Shown: piece by piece, positions 1 to 7,760 of the stretch
How positions within the stretch are numbered: the stretch's first letter is position 1
How the letters are laid out: each line of letters starts with the position of its first letter
Source: Bacteroidales bacterium
GTDB taxonomy: Bacteria > Bacteroidota > Bacteroidia > Bacteroidales > P3
DNA length: 9,093 nt
Direction: 5' to 3'
Assembly: GCA_023227645.1 (NCBI GenBank)
Contig: JALNVJ010000052.1
Span: 1 to 9,093, forward strand
Translations under genes and position numbers: made by a program
Notes under the pieces: model-generated
Databases searched by the model: none
What the model was told of the DNA's origin: nothing
What the model saw: only the letters and a program-made list of their open reading frames with translations

Positions 1-119
1 CATCCCATAGCAACTTGCTGAATCCAAGAGCCTGTGAGTGAAATACATTGTCCAAAGAAATATAATCTAAAATTCCTACAAGATAATGATTCGAAGATAT
101 TTAGTTTAAGTTTACTCAT
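1..119 (-). CDS. MFS transporter, N-terminal fragment (runs off left edge)
   Basis: Read on the minus strand from an ATG at 119-117, this gives 39 codons without a stop before the window edge, beginning MSKLKLNIFESLSCRNFRLY. The segment from about residue 15, RNFRLYFFGQCISLTGSWIQ followed by QVAMG, is the hallmark start of major facilitator transporters of the MFS_3/EntS type: a basic cytoplasmic RNFR patch, then transmembrane helix 1 with GQ.IS..G.W.QQVA. These are inner-membrane, proton-driven exporters of drugs or siderophores; the substrate cannot be read from this fragment. No Shine-Dalgarno sequence precedes the ATG, which is normal for Bacteroidota. The gene is transcribed divergently from the FISUMP gene. 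The family call is fairly secure from the motif, but it rests on about a tenth of a usual 400-residue protein. Confidence 0.8.
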   Translation of the reverse strand, partial: MSKLKLNIFESLSCRNFRLYFFGQCISLTGSWIQQVAMG

Positions 120-167
120 TTATTTCTTTGGTTAATTTATCCTTAAATAATCTTTTCAGCTTTTTTA

Positions 168-199
168 TTTGCACAAACGTCCATAATGTTATATCTTTG
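168..199 (+). promoter_or_regulatory. Bacteroidota-type sigma-ABfr promoter for the FISUMP gene
   Basis: TTTG at 168-171 and TATCTTTG at 192-199 match the Bacteroidota -33 (TTTG) and -7 (TAnnTTTG) elements exactly, with a 20-base spacer. Transcription would start near 205, giving a leader of about 20 bases before the ATG at 223. This is the best promoter match seen in the window. It lies in the 103-base divergent spacer (120-222); no equally good promoter was found for the minus-strand MFS gene. Confidence 0.7.
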
Positions 200-222
200 T
201 CTTATCAAAATTAAATTAAAGA

Positions 223-963
223 ATGAATAAACTTTTCCACCTTTTATTAGTGATTTGTATATCCTTATTTTTTTGCAAATATACAAATGCTCAGGATTAT
301 TATCATAATTTTACAAAGCCTATTATAACTCAAAAGGGACAATTTGTTTATAATGAGCTTCCTCCAATCAAAACAGAAGCTGGAGTATTGTATTTTCTTG
401 ACCGTAATCTTGGTTCTGTAACAATTGATATGGAAAGCTCTGATGCTTGGGGCGACTTATACCAATGGGGACGAGAAACTGATGGTCATGAAAAAAGATT
501 TTCCGACACCACTCTTCTATGCTCAAATTCACAAAAAGTAAACCACAAACTTTTTATTGTGGATCAGAAAAGATCAAATGATTGGTTACTTAATTATGAG
601 GATAATCTTTGGCAGGGCTATCAAGGGGATAATAACCCATGTCCTTGTGGCTATCGTTTACCTACTCAAAAAGAATGGAGGGCTGTACTTAATCTTGGCT
701 ACGAAGTGAAATCAACTTCTATGGGTTATTATTATCTATCTGTGGCAGGAGGACAATTAATTCTTCCATGTGCTGGACTACGAAGTGCTTATACTGGACA
801 TTTTATGCATATTGGTACTCGTGGCTATTATTGGGCAAGTGATACTATATCTAAAGGAACTTCCGGTTGTATTGATTTTAGCAAGCAAGAACTTACAACC
901 AATGTCAGCATTTTTGGATTTAGAGGTTTTGGTAGAAGTGTTCGTTGCGTAAGGAGTGAATAA
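223..963 (+). CDS. Secreted FISUMP (Fib_succ_major) domain protein
   Basis: A 246-residue protein. A signal peptide covers residues 1-23 (basic start, hydrophobic 7-17, cleavage after TNA before Gln24). The rest is one FISUMP-type domain, named for the major paralogous family of Fibrobacter succinogenes and common in Bacteroidota. Its landmarks are in order: DRNLG (60-64), GDLYQWGR (77-84), NPCPCGYRLPTQKEW (138-152), LPCAGLRS (181-188), GYYWASD (201-207) and the terminal RSVRCVRSE (238-246). The biochemical role of the family is unknown; such proteins are exported or surface-located. There is no convincing lipobox (Cys18 follows LFF), no T9SS tail and no second domain, so it is probably released to the periplasm or outside. 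The mature part has six cysteines (100, 140, 142, 183, 216, 242), allowing disulfides. The start fits the signal peptide and the promoter just upstream. It appears to be a single-gene transcript. Confidence 0.85.
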   Translation: MNKLFHLLLVICISLFFCKYTNAQDYYHNFTKPIITQKGQFVYNELPPIKTEAGVLYFLDRNLGSVTIDMESSDAWGDLYQWGRETDGHEKRFSDTTLLCSNSQKVNHKLFIVDQKRSNDWLLNYEDNLWQGYQGDNNPCPCGYRLPTQKEWRAVLNLGYEVKSTSMGYYYLSVAGGQLILPCAGLRSAYTGHFMHIGTRGYYWASDTISKGTSGCIDFSKQELTTNVSIFGFRGFGRSVRCVRSE

Positions 964-978
964 TACTTCGTTATAATA

Positions 979-1005
979 AAACATAAGGCTTCTTAGCTTT
1001 TGTTT
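979..1005 (+). terminator. Hairpin after the FISUMP gene, possible terminator
   Basis: The arms 979-990 and 995-1005 can pair over 11 base pairs around a TCTT loop, with T984 bulged and one G-T wobble (987 with 998). It lies 15 bases after the FISUMP stop codon, where a terminator would be expected, and the 3' arm is T-rich. There is no clean T-run after the stem, so termination strength is uncertain. On the minus strand the stem would be followed by a T-rich stretch, but no minus-strand gene ends here. Confidence 0.4.
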
Positions 1006-1049
1006 GAAAATGGAATAACTAATTAACAATAAAATTAACTCAAAATAAT

Positions 1050-1958
1050 ATGATTATATTTTCAGCTAAAGATGTTTCCAAAAACTATACCAACCATAAG
1101 GCTTTAGACAAGGTATCTATTGAGGTAGAACAAGGAAGTATTTTTGGACTTCTAGGACCTAATGGTGCAGGGAAAACAACCCTTATAAGAATTATTAATC
1201 AAATAACAGCTCCTGATGAGGGAGAGATATTCTTTATGGGAGAGAAACTAAAAGCAGAGCATGTTCACTCAATTGGTTATCTACCCGAAGAAAGAGGATT
1301 ATATAAGAAAATGAAGGTTGGAGAACAAGCAATTTATTTGGCAGAACTTAAGGGAATTAAAAAGGCTGATGCAAAGAAACGTTTGGAGTTTTGGTTTGAA
1401 AAATTTGATATTATTAATTGGTGGGATCGTAAGGTGGAAGAACTTTCCAAAGGTATGCAGCAAAAGGTTCAGTTTATCACAACAATTCTACACGAACCAA
1501 AGCTTCTAATCTTCGATGAACCTTTTAGTGGTTTTGACCCAATTAATGCTAACCTCCTTAAGCAAGAAATCCTTGAACTTAAGAATAAAGGTGCCACAAT
1601 AATTTTCTCCACTCATAATATGGAATCAGTTGAAGAAATTTGCGATTCAATAGCACTAATAAATAAATCGAAGAAAATACTTGATGGAAAGGTTGTTGAT
1701 ATTAAACAAAGGTTTAAGAAGAACCAATACGAAATAGTTATTCCTAATGAAAAAGACATTAAGAACTTTCTTACCGAGGGAGTAAAACTTATAAACTCTA
1801 TAAACAACACTCACTTTCAAGTTTCAACCCTAGAGATTGAACAAGGAAAAAATGCAGAACTATTAAGTAATATTCTATTAAACACTGACCTTATTTCATA
1901 TAAGGAAATACTTCCATCAATGAATGAAATTTTTATAGAAAAAGTAAGTAATGAATAA
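1050..1958 (+). CDS. ABC transporter ATP-binding protein, NatA-like
   Basis: A 302-residue ATPase subunit of an ABC-2 type exporter. All nucleotide-binding motifs are present: Walker A GPNGAGKTT (36-44), a Q-loop region YLPEERGLY (77-85), signature LSKGMQQKV (132-140), Walker B LLIFDEP (152-158) with catalytic Glu157, D-loop SGFDP (160-164) and the H-loop His189. Residues from about 210 on form the C-terminal extension typical of NatA-type subunits (DUF4162-like). In place of the usual Q-loop glutamine there is PEERG, which is common in this COG4152-like branch and does not suggest loss of function. It should drive the permease encoded next, whose start codon overlaps this gene by 8 bases, implying translational coupling. 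NatA/NatB was described as a sodium exporter in Bacillus, but the substrate of Bacteroidota homologues is unproven, so no symbol is given. No clear promoter was found in the 86-base gap upstream. Confidence 0.93.
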   Translation: MIIFSAKDVSKNYTNHKALDKVSIEVEQGSIFGLLGPNGAGKTTLIRIINQITAPDEGEIFFMGEKLKAEHVHSIGYLPEERGLYKKMKVGEQAIYLAELKGIKKADAKKRLEFWFEKFDIINWWDRKVEELSKGMQQKVQFITTILHEPKLLIFDEPFSGFDPINANLLKQEILELKNKGATIIFSTHNMESVEEICDSIALINKSKKILDGKVVDIKQRFKKNQYEIVIPNEKDIKNFLTEGVKLINSINNTHFQVSTLEIEQGKNAELLSNILLNTDLISYKEILPSMNEIFIEKVSNE

Positions 1959-3300
1959 GATAAGCATAATAATTAGACGCGAATACCTTACAAGAGTTAA
2001 GAAAAAATCTTTCCTAGTAATGACCATTTTAGGACCAATCCTTATTGCTTCTTTATGGATAATACCGTTCTTCCTTGCAATGAACTCTGAAACAAAAAGC
2101 AATATTTTTGTTGTTGACGAAACGATTATTGAAAAAGATGGAATAAAATCTTCCTTATATCATGAGAAATTTAAAAACACTAAGGAACTTAACTTTGAAT
2201 ATGGATATGATATTTCTAAGGCTCAAGAACTCCTACAAGAGGGAAAGTATGATGCAGTTTTGGAAATTGTCAAAACCAATGATATGCCTCCAATTAAAGG
2301 GTTTATGTTTTATAATGAAAATGAACCGTCTCTTTCGGCACAAGAATCAATCCGTTCTCAGTTAACTAATATCCTTAAAGATCATGTTCTAATGTATGAT
2401 TATGGGATGAATGAAAAAGATTTACAATGGTTTAATAACCCTAAGATAGGCTTTTATTCAAAAGATATTCGTTCTGGAAAAGATTCTTACAAGGAAGTAA
2501 AGACTATTCTAGGCACATTGTCTGGTTTTTTAATCTATATGTTTATCTTTCTTTTTGGAGCACAGGTTATGAAATCGGTTTCAGAAGAAAAAACAAGTAG
2601 GATAGTTGAAGTTTTAGTTTCTTCTGTTAAACCTATACAATTGCTTATGGGTAAAATTATTTCTATTGCCTTAGTAGGGTTGACTCAATTCTTACTTTGG
2701 GTTGTTCTTTCTTTTGTCCTTATTATTGGACTTCAAAGTCTCTACCCTCAAACTTTTACTGAAGCTCAAAAAGAAAATATAACTATCAATGAAAGAATTG
2801 TAAGTGTTGACAAAATTGAAGCAGCATCGTCTTCCTCTGGTGAGATTAATCAAATTGTACAAGGCCTTTTCTCTATTGATTATGTATTAGTTATTTCAAT
2901 GTTTTTATTTTATTTTATGGCAGGGTATTTCCTATATGCTTCACTATTTGGTGCTGTTGGAGCATTGATGGATGTTGATACCGATGCCCAGCAATTTACT
3001 CTACCAATAACAATCCCTCTTATTATTGCTATAATTTGCTTACCAATTGTACTCAATAACCCTTCAGGTACTATTGCTTTTTGGCTGTCTATAATCCCTT
3101 TAACCGCCCCTATCATTATGATGATTAGAATTCCTTTTGGAGTTCCAGTTTGGGAAATTGCATTGTCAATGAGTTTGATTATTGTTTTTATAGGTTTCTG
3201 TATGTGGTTGGCAGCAAAAATTTATAGAACAGGAATTCTAATGTATGGAAAGAATATAACCTATAAAGAAATTTGGAAATGGTTTAAATATAAAAATTAG
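1951..3300 (+). CDS. ABC-2 type transporter permease, NatB-like
   Basis: A 449-residue inner-membrane permease of the NatB/ABC2_membrane_3 type. It has a basic N-terminus (RREYLTRVKKKS, 9-20), a first helix at about 21-43 and a large extracytoplasmic domain at about 45-186. Further helices fall near 187-207, 236-262, 310-338, 350-368, 375-393 and 402-422. The cytoplasmic segment MKSVSEEKTSRIVEVLVSSV (207-226) is the conserved coupling region of this family, and the C-terminal AAKIYRTGILMYGK (421-434) is another family hallmark. A second outward loop (about 263-309) is rich in Ser and charged residues. The start at 1951 lies inside the end of the ATPase gene (overlap 1951-1958), so both subunits should be made together as a full exporter. 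Length and topology are normal for the family. The substrate is unknown. Confidence 0.92.
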   Translation: MNKISIIIRREYLTRVKKKSFLVMTILGPILIASLWIIPFFLAMNSETKSNIFVVDETIIEKDGIKSSLYHEKFKNTKELNFEYGYDISKAQELLQEGKYDAVLEIVKTNDMPPIKGFMFYNENEPSLSAQESIRSQLTNILKDHVLMYDYGMNEKDLQWFNNPKIGFYSKDIRSGKDSYKEVKTILGTLSGFLIYMFIFLFGAQVMKSVSEEKTSRIVEVLVSSVKPIQLLMGKIISIALVGLTQFLLWVVLSFVLIIGLQSLYPQTFTEAQKENITINERIVSVDKIEAASSSSGEINQIVQGLFSIDYVLVISMFLFYFMAGYFLYASLFGAVGALMDVDTDAQQFTLPITIPLIIAIICLPIVLNNPSGTIAFWLSIIPLTAPIIMMIRIPFGVPVWEIALSMSLIIVFIGFCMWLAAKIYRTGILMYGKNITYKEIWKWFKYKN

Positions 3301-3354
3301 TTATTCAGTTTACTATATATTATTCAATTATTTTTAACCTAAAACAATTATGAA

Positions 3355-5022
3355 ATGAAAAAGAAAATTACTTATAATTTAGTCATTATTTTAGCTTTAG
3401 GGATTGGTTTTTCTTCGTGCGTGGATGAAAAAGATTTCGACTTTGACCGAATGGCGCAAACCACAATAAATCCAAATATTCATTTAAACAATCTGCTTTC
3501 AACCGAAATCACTATGAGTGACTTTTTCGATTTAGACAGTATTGCAGATAGTATAAATGGATTGGAATTAGTTACAGTTACTCATCCTGATGGGGATTAT
3601 TTAAATTTTGTTTTTAACGTTGACACAATCTTCAAATTAGATATTCCTAAATTAGATAAAATTAATGGAGTGAATTTTGATCTCCCAGCAATCGCAATTG
3701 ATGATGTAGTTGGAAGCTTTTACGGAGAGTTTAACTATCCTGATGTTTCTGAGCCTATGGAGACAATATCAGTTGATATCCCAAAACTTGACCAAACACA
3801 GATTATTGACAGTATTTTCTTAAAAAAAGGATCAATTTATATTGCTCTTACCTCTAATATCGATCATAATTCTTCTATTAATCTTAAATGTAATGGGCTT
3901 AAAAACAGAGTTACAAATGAAGTATTCAACGAAAATTTAAGATTATCTAATACCAATCAAAATGGTTTCAGGAGTTTCAATTATGAAATTGATTTATCTA
4001 AATATTCTCTTAATATTGGTTCAGATTCTAAATTAAATTTTGAATACAGATTGGCTATGGTTGTGAATGGACCAATTAAACCTAATTATGATGTTAATAT
4101 TAGTCTTGAATTTTCTGATTTAGAATTAAGTTGTGTTTATGGAAAACTTGGCAACTATAATTCTATTTTCTCAGATATTTTTAAAATTGATATTTTTAAC
4201 GACTCTACTTTTGCTCAAATCTTTGAAACAGGTAAGTTTTCATTAGAAAATATGTATTTAGATTTTAATGCAGAAACTAATACAGGAATACCTGCTTTAT
4301 TAAATCTATCAACTGTTAAGGCATATAATGAAACAAATAACACATACGCTGATATTATTACTAATAGTCAAGATAAGACAATAATTATTAATCCTGCAAG
4401 TGAACCAAATCAAATTGGAATTTCAAACAAGACAATTAATTTAAACACATCAGTTCTTAATATTATTCCTTCCAAAATAGAATACTCAGGAAGCATTATT
4501 CTAAACCCAAACAATGTTAGTGGATTTGAACCTGTTGATCCTTGGATAAAAATAAAGTCGAAACTTTATATTCCTTTAAAAGCTCAAATAAATGACCTTG
4601 ATTACGAAGTAGAATTAGATAGAATTGATATGGATGAGTCTTCGGACTATATTAATTCTGCTTCATTAATATTAAAGCTTACAAACTTTTTTCCTTTCTC
4701 AATTAATGCATATCTATATTGCATAGATGAAAATGGAAATGAAACAGGGCAAATTTTAGATGTAGGTGATGCAAATAATAGTATTATTTCTGGTGCAAAT
4801 ATTGATGCAAATGGAAATATTATAAGCCCTTCAATAAAAACAACTAACATTATTATTACAGCAGATAATTTCGCCCTAATTAAAAATGCAAATAAAATGA
4901 AGTTGAAATTAATTTTGAACACATCTTCAAGTGGTTCAACAAAACCATTTATTAAATTGAATAGAGACTCTAAAGTTTCTGTGAGCTTAGGTATTGATAT
5001 TAAAGCCAATATCACATTATAA
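3355..5022 (+). CDS. Large putative surface lipoprotein of unrecognised family
   Basis: A 555-residue protein whose family I do not recognise. Residues 1-21 form a lipoprotein signal peptide with lipobox-like FSSC and Cys22 as the lipidated residue. VDEKDFDFD (23-31) follows, an acidic stretch resembling the lipoprotein export signal that sends Bacteroidota lipoproteins to the cell surface. After NPNIHL and a short acidic segment (TMSDFFDLD, 53-61) the body looks beta-rich, with alternating hydrophobic residues and many Asn, Ile, Ser and Asp. The motif DIPKLD occurs twice (96-101 and 141-146), each in the first third and in a similar context, hinting at a small internal duplication. No catalytic motif, sorting tail or transmembrane helix is visible. 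The C-terminus (SVSLGIDIKANITL) looks like a closing beta-strand. It is the first of three closely spaced genes, with 22 bases to the next. ATG at 3355 fits the signal peptide; another ATG at 3350 in a different frame stops after two codons. Confidence 0.75.
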   Translation: MKKKITYNLVIILALGIGFSSCVDEKDFDFDRMAQTTINPNIHLNNLLSTEITMSDFFDLDSIADSINGLELVTVTHPDGDYLNFVFNVDTIFKLDIPKLDKINGVNFDLPAIAIDDVVGSFYGEFNYPDVSEPMETISVDIPKLDQTQIIDSIFLKKGSIYIALTSNIDHNSSINLKCNGLKNRVTNEVFNENLRLSNTNQNGFRSFNYEIDLSKYSLNIGSDSKLNFEYRLAMVVNGPIKPNYDVNISLEFSDLELSCVYGKLGNYNSIFSDIFKIDIFNDSTFAQIFETGKFSLENMYLDFNAETNTGIPALLNLSTVKAYNETNNTYADIITNSQDKTIIINPASEPNQIGISNKTINLNTSVLNIIPSKIEYSGSIILNPNNVSGFEPVDPWIKIKSKLYIPLKAQINDLDYEVELDRIDMDESSDYINSASLILKLTNFFPFSINAYLYCIDENGNETGQILDVGDANNSIISGANIDANGNIISPSIKTTNIIITADNFALIKNANKMKLKLILNTSSSGSTKPFIKLNRDSKVSVSLGIDIKANITL

Positions 5023-5044
5023 TTAACTTTAATAGATAAATAAG

Positions 5045-7741
5045 ATGGAAAAAAATATTAAACATTGGTTTTTAGGAGTAATATTGAGTCTAATTTCATT
5101 ATCTTCAATAGCTCAAACTCCTATTCTTGAAGTTTACCAACCAGATAGCATATCAAACACATCTGCAATTTTAATAGGAAAAGTAAAAAGAGCTTCTAAT
5201 GGTTCATTATTACTTTCAAGAGGATTTGCATTAAAGACAGCAAATGCTGAAACATATAATTATAATACAATAACCTCTTTTGATAGTATTATTAGTTTTA
5301 ATGCGATAGACTTAGAAATTAATACGAGATATCAAGTTGCTGTTATCGCGTTGACTATAGATAGTTTTTATATAAGTGACACTATTGGGTTTAATACTCT
5401 AAATCCAACAATTATACCCCAAATTCTAAGTTCAGAAACAACAAACATTACAAATACAGGTGCCATATTAAATGGGAACTTGATTAATTATGGCAACCCA
5501 ATAATAAATGCAAAAGGATTTCTATTCTCAACCATGTCAAATTTTGATTATTCTAATGCCCAAGAGATAATCCCAATTTCTGGAGTAGATATTGGTGATT
5601 TTTCATATCAGAAAACAGGACTAACTACTGGCACAAATTATTATTATCGTACTTATGCTACAAATTCAGATACAGTTATATTAGGAGATATTATTTCTTT
5701 TATGACAACTAGTTCAAGTTTTGTTGCTCCTCAATTATCAACTTTCACTCCAACCATTATTGATGAAAATACTGCATCCTTTTTTGGAGCAATTCTTATG
5801 GTTGGATCTGAAACAATTACAGGCATTGGATTTGATTGGAGGAAAATAACTGAAACCACTTTTACTTCAAATATAATTAGCCCAATAACTGATACTTTTA
5901 ATTTAACCTTAACTAATTTAGACCCTGCCACAACATATATTGTTAGAGCATTTGCAATTACTGCTTCAGGAAAAACTTTTGGAGAAACAAAAAACTTTAT
6001 TACCCCAAATATTTCTGATATTTATGAAACTCTTAATCCAACGAACATTAGTTCAAACTCAGCAACACTTAATGGGTACCTTGCTAATATCTCAACTCCA
6101 ATTCAATCCTTTGGTTTCGCACTAAAAGAAGGTGATGGAAACTATACATTATATGATATTAGTCCAAACTATAATCCTCCATGTTCATTATCACATAATA
6201 TAACTAATATTACACCATACCAAGATTATACTTATAAAGTTTACGCATTAGGGTTTAGTGATATATATTATGGAGATGAAATTACCTTTAGTACAAATTC
6301 AATTCCTGCAATTGTTAAAACAAATCCTGCAACTAATTTAACTTATAATACTGCTCAACTAAATGGAAGATTATCCAATGCCGGAACACCAATCATTATA
6401 GAAAAAGGCTTTATTTACTCTAATCAATCCATTTTAGAATTTTCAAACTCAACCAAAATTATTATTGATGGAACCAATATTGAACCATATTCCTATAGTT
6501 TAACTGGAATAAATCAAAATACAATATTCTATTATAGGAGCTATTCTATTTCACCTATTGACACAAGCTACGGAGCAATTATTAGTTTCAAAACATTAGT
6601 TCAAGGTATAACTCCTCCAACACTAACAACCCTTGATGCAACAAATATTACATATAACTCCGCTATATTAAATGGAATAGAAAATGGAGGTAATGAAAAT
6701 ATTATTACAAGAGGATTCCAATACAAGGCAGAAAATGATATTAATTACACTAGTATTAATATTGATGAAGGAAACACAATTCAAACATCATTAACTAATT
6801 TATTACCAAATACAAGATACGCATTTAGGGTTTTTGCATCAACTGACCTTACAACTTATTATGGAAATGAGTTAGAGTTTTCAACCCCAGAGACTCCAAT
6901 GATAATTACTACCAATCAACCATCTTCAATTACAATAAACTCTGCTACATTAAATGGAAATATATATGATGGAAATGAAATTGTTTTATTTAGAGGAATT
7001 GAATGGAAATTAACCTCAGATACAGTTTATCATAGAGAATTTATCCTTGATGCTGAAGCTGGAGATATTAGTTTGGATATTGAAAACTTAAGCCCTTTTA
7101 CAGAATACACATATAAAATATTTGCAAGAACAGAAGCACAATTTTTATATGGAGAAAATATTAGTTTCTTAACAACTGAAATAATCAATCCTATTGTTAG
7201 TAATATAATTATCGACAATATAGATACAAATTCTGCTCATTTATATGGAACAATCACAATGGGCAATACTCCAATTATTAAAACATGGTTTCTTATTTCA
7301 AAATGGGGTCAAGATGAATTTGTATCTCACACATTAACAAATAATTTATTGGATATTATAATTGATACCTTAGAAGAAGGAACAACATATTATGTTGCTC
7401 TTTATGCATTAACCTCATATGGAATAATTAAAAATGAAACAACTTCATTCGTTACTCTTGGAACACATAATATTGGATTAAATAATATAGAAAATCAAGA
7501 TTCATTTATTTCAATCTATCCAAACCCTGCAAATGATATTATCAATATTAAGATTAACAATCTAAATACCAAGGGGAATACATTTATTATTATTTCCGAC
7601 ATTAAAGGTAGAATTATGAATAAAAAACAAATCTATACAAGTTCTATAACCTACGATATTAGTGAATTTTCAAAAGGAATTTATACAATTTCTTATATTT
7701 CAAATGATGGAAAGCATACAAGAAAACTTATAGTTAAATAA
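5045..7741 (+). CDS. T9SS-secreted protein with eight FN3-like repeats
   Basis: An 898-residue modular surface protein. A signal peptide (1-23) ends SIA before Gln24. Eight fibronectin-III-like units of about 97 residues fill 25-804. Each has a strand like N-I-T-x-N-S-A-x-L-N-G early on and ends in a T-x-Y-x-x-R-x-Y-A ... Y-G-x-x-x-S-F-x-T pattern. The alanine of the first motif sits at 41, 140, 244, 340, 437, 540, 634 and 731. A linker leads to a type A T9SS sorting domain (about 820-898) with SIYPNPANDIINI, ISDIKGRIM, GIYTISYI and RKLIVK. In this phylum such proteins cross the outer membrane by the type IX system and are released or attached to the surface after tail removal. No enzyme domain is present, so an adhesive, scaffold or spacer role is likely, by inference. 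Only the first of the eight units lacks the LNG form of the motif and departs most clearly. It lies between the lipoprotein and barrel genes. Confidence 0.88.
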   Translation: MEKNIKHWFLGVILSLISLSSIAQTPILEVYQPDSISNTSAILIGKVKRASNGSLLLSRGFALKTANAETYNYNTITSFDSIISFNAIDLEINTRYQVAVIALTIDSFYISDTIGFNTLNPTIIPQILSSETTNITNTGAILNGNLINYGNPIINAKGFLFSTMSNFDYSNAQEIIPISGVDIGDFSYQKTGLTTGTNYYYRTYATNSDTVILGDIISFMTTSSSFVAPQLSTFTPTIIDENTASFFGAILMVGSETITGIGFDWRKITETTFTSNIISPITDTFNLTLTNLDPATTYIVRAFAITASGKTFGETKNFITPNISDIYETLNPTNISSNSATLNGYLANISTPIQSFGFALKEGDGNYTLYDISPNYNPPCSLSHNITNITPYQDYTYKVYALGFSDIYYGDEITFSTNSIPAIVKTNPATNLTYNTAQLNGRLSNAGTPIIIEKGFIYSNQSILEFSNSTKIIIDGTNIEPYSYSLTGINQNTIFYYRSYSISPIDTSYGAIISFKTLVQGITPPTLTTLDATNITYNSAILNGIENGGNENIITRGFQYKAENDINYTSINIDEGNTIQTSLTNLLPNTRYAFRVFASTDLTTYYGNELEFSTPETPMIITTNQPSSITINSATLNGNIYDGNEIVLFRGIEWKLTSDTVYHREFILDAEAGDISLDIENLSPFTEYTYKIFARTEAQFLYGENISFLTTEIINPIVSNIIIDNIDTNSAHLYGTITMGNTPIIKTWFLISKWGQDEFVSHTLTNNLLDIIIDTLEEGTTYYVALYALTSYGIIKNETTSFVTLGTHNIGLNNIENQDSFISIYPNPANDIINIKINNLNTKGNTFIIISDIKGRIMNKKQIYTSSITYDISEFSKGIYTISYISNDGKHTRKLIVK
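5117..7456 (+). repeat. Eight tandem FN3-like coding repeats
   Basis: The units run approximately at residues 25-118, 124-222, 228-320, 326-417, 421-517, 524-614, 618-711 and 716-804 of the 898-residue protein. Spacing between equivalent alanines is 99, 104, 96, 97, 103, 94 and 97 residues. The repetition is clear in protein but weak in DNA: the LNG motif is spelled with varied codons around it, and no long identical tracts were seen. The array is therefore old and not a recent tandem expansion. Units 1, 3 and 8 (IGK, FGA, LYG) depart from the LNG core of units 2, 4, 5, 6 and 7. Confidence 0.8.
7502..7738 (+). other. Type A T9SS C-terminal sorting domain (coding region)
   Basis: Residues 820-898 of the FN3-like protein carry the Por_Secre_tail pattern: YPNPAND near the start, a central ISDIKGRIM strand, then KGIYTISYI and the terminal basic RKLIVK. 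This about 79-residue tail directs the protein to the type IX secretion machinery of the outer membrane and is usually removed during export. The T9SS genes themselves are not in the window. Confidence 0.88.
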
Positions 7742-7760
7742 ATCAAATAAATATATTAAG

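Noticed and set aside
206..213. TAATTTTG on the minus strand as promoter for the MFS gene
   Set aside because: The -7 element matches TAnnTTTG, but no TTTG lies about 20 bases upstream on that strand; a short match like this is expected by chance in AT-rich DNA.
274..276. Cys18 of the FISUMP protein as a lipidation site
   Set aside because: The preceding residues LFF lack the small residues of a lipobox, whereas TNA before Gln24 is a good ordinary cleavage site.
994..1002. TAGCTTTTG as a -7 element for the ABC exporter genes
   Set aside because: One base too long for TAnnTTTG, with no TTTG at the proper distance upstream, and it sits within the hairpin.
778..1029. 83-codon open frame on the minus strand over the FISUMP gene end
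   Set aside because: Antisense to conserved FISUMP motifs and with no recognisable product.
4647..5015. 122-codon open frame on the minus strand inside the lipoprotein gene
   Set aside because: Hydrophobic-looking but explained as the antisense of the Asn/Ile/Lys-rich lipoprotein; no start context or motif.
5117..7456. CRISPR-like or recent tandem DNA repeat
   Set aside because: The periodicity is only in the protein; no identical short repeats with uniform spacers occur.
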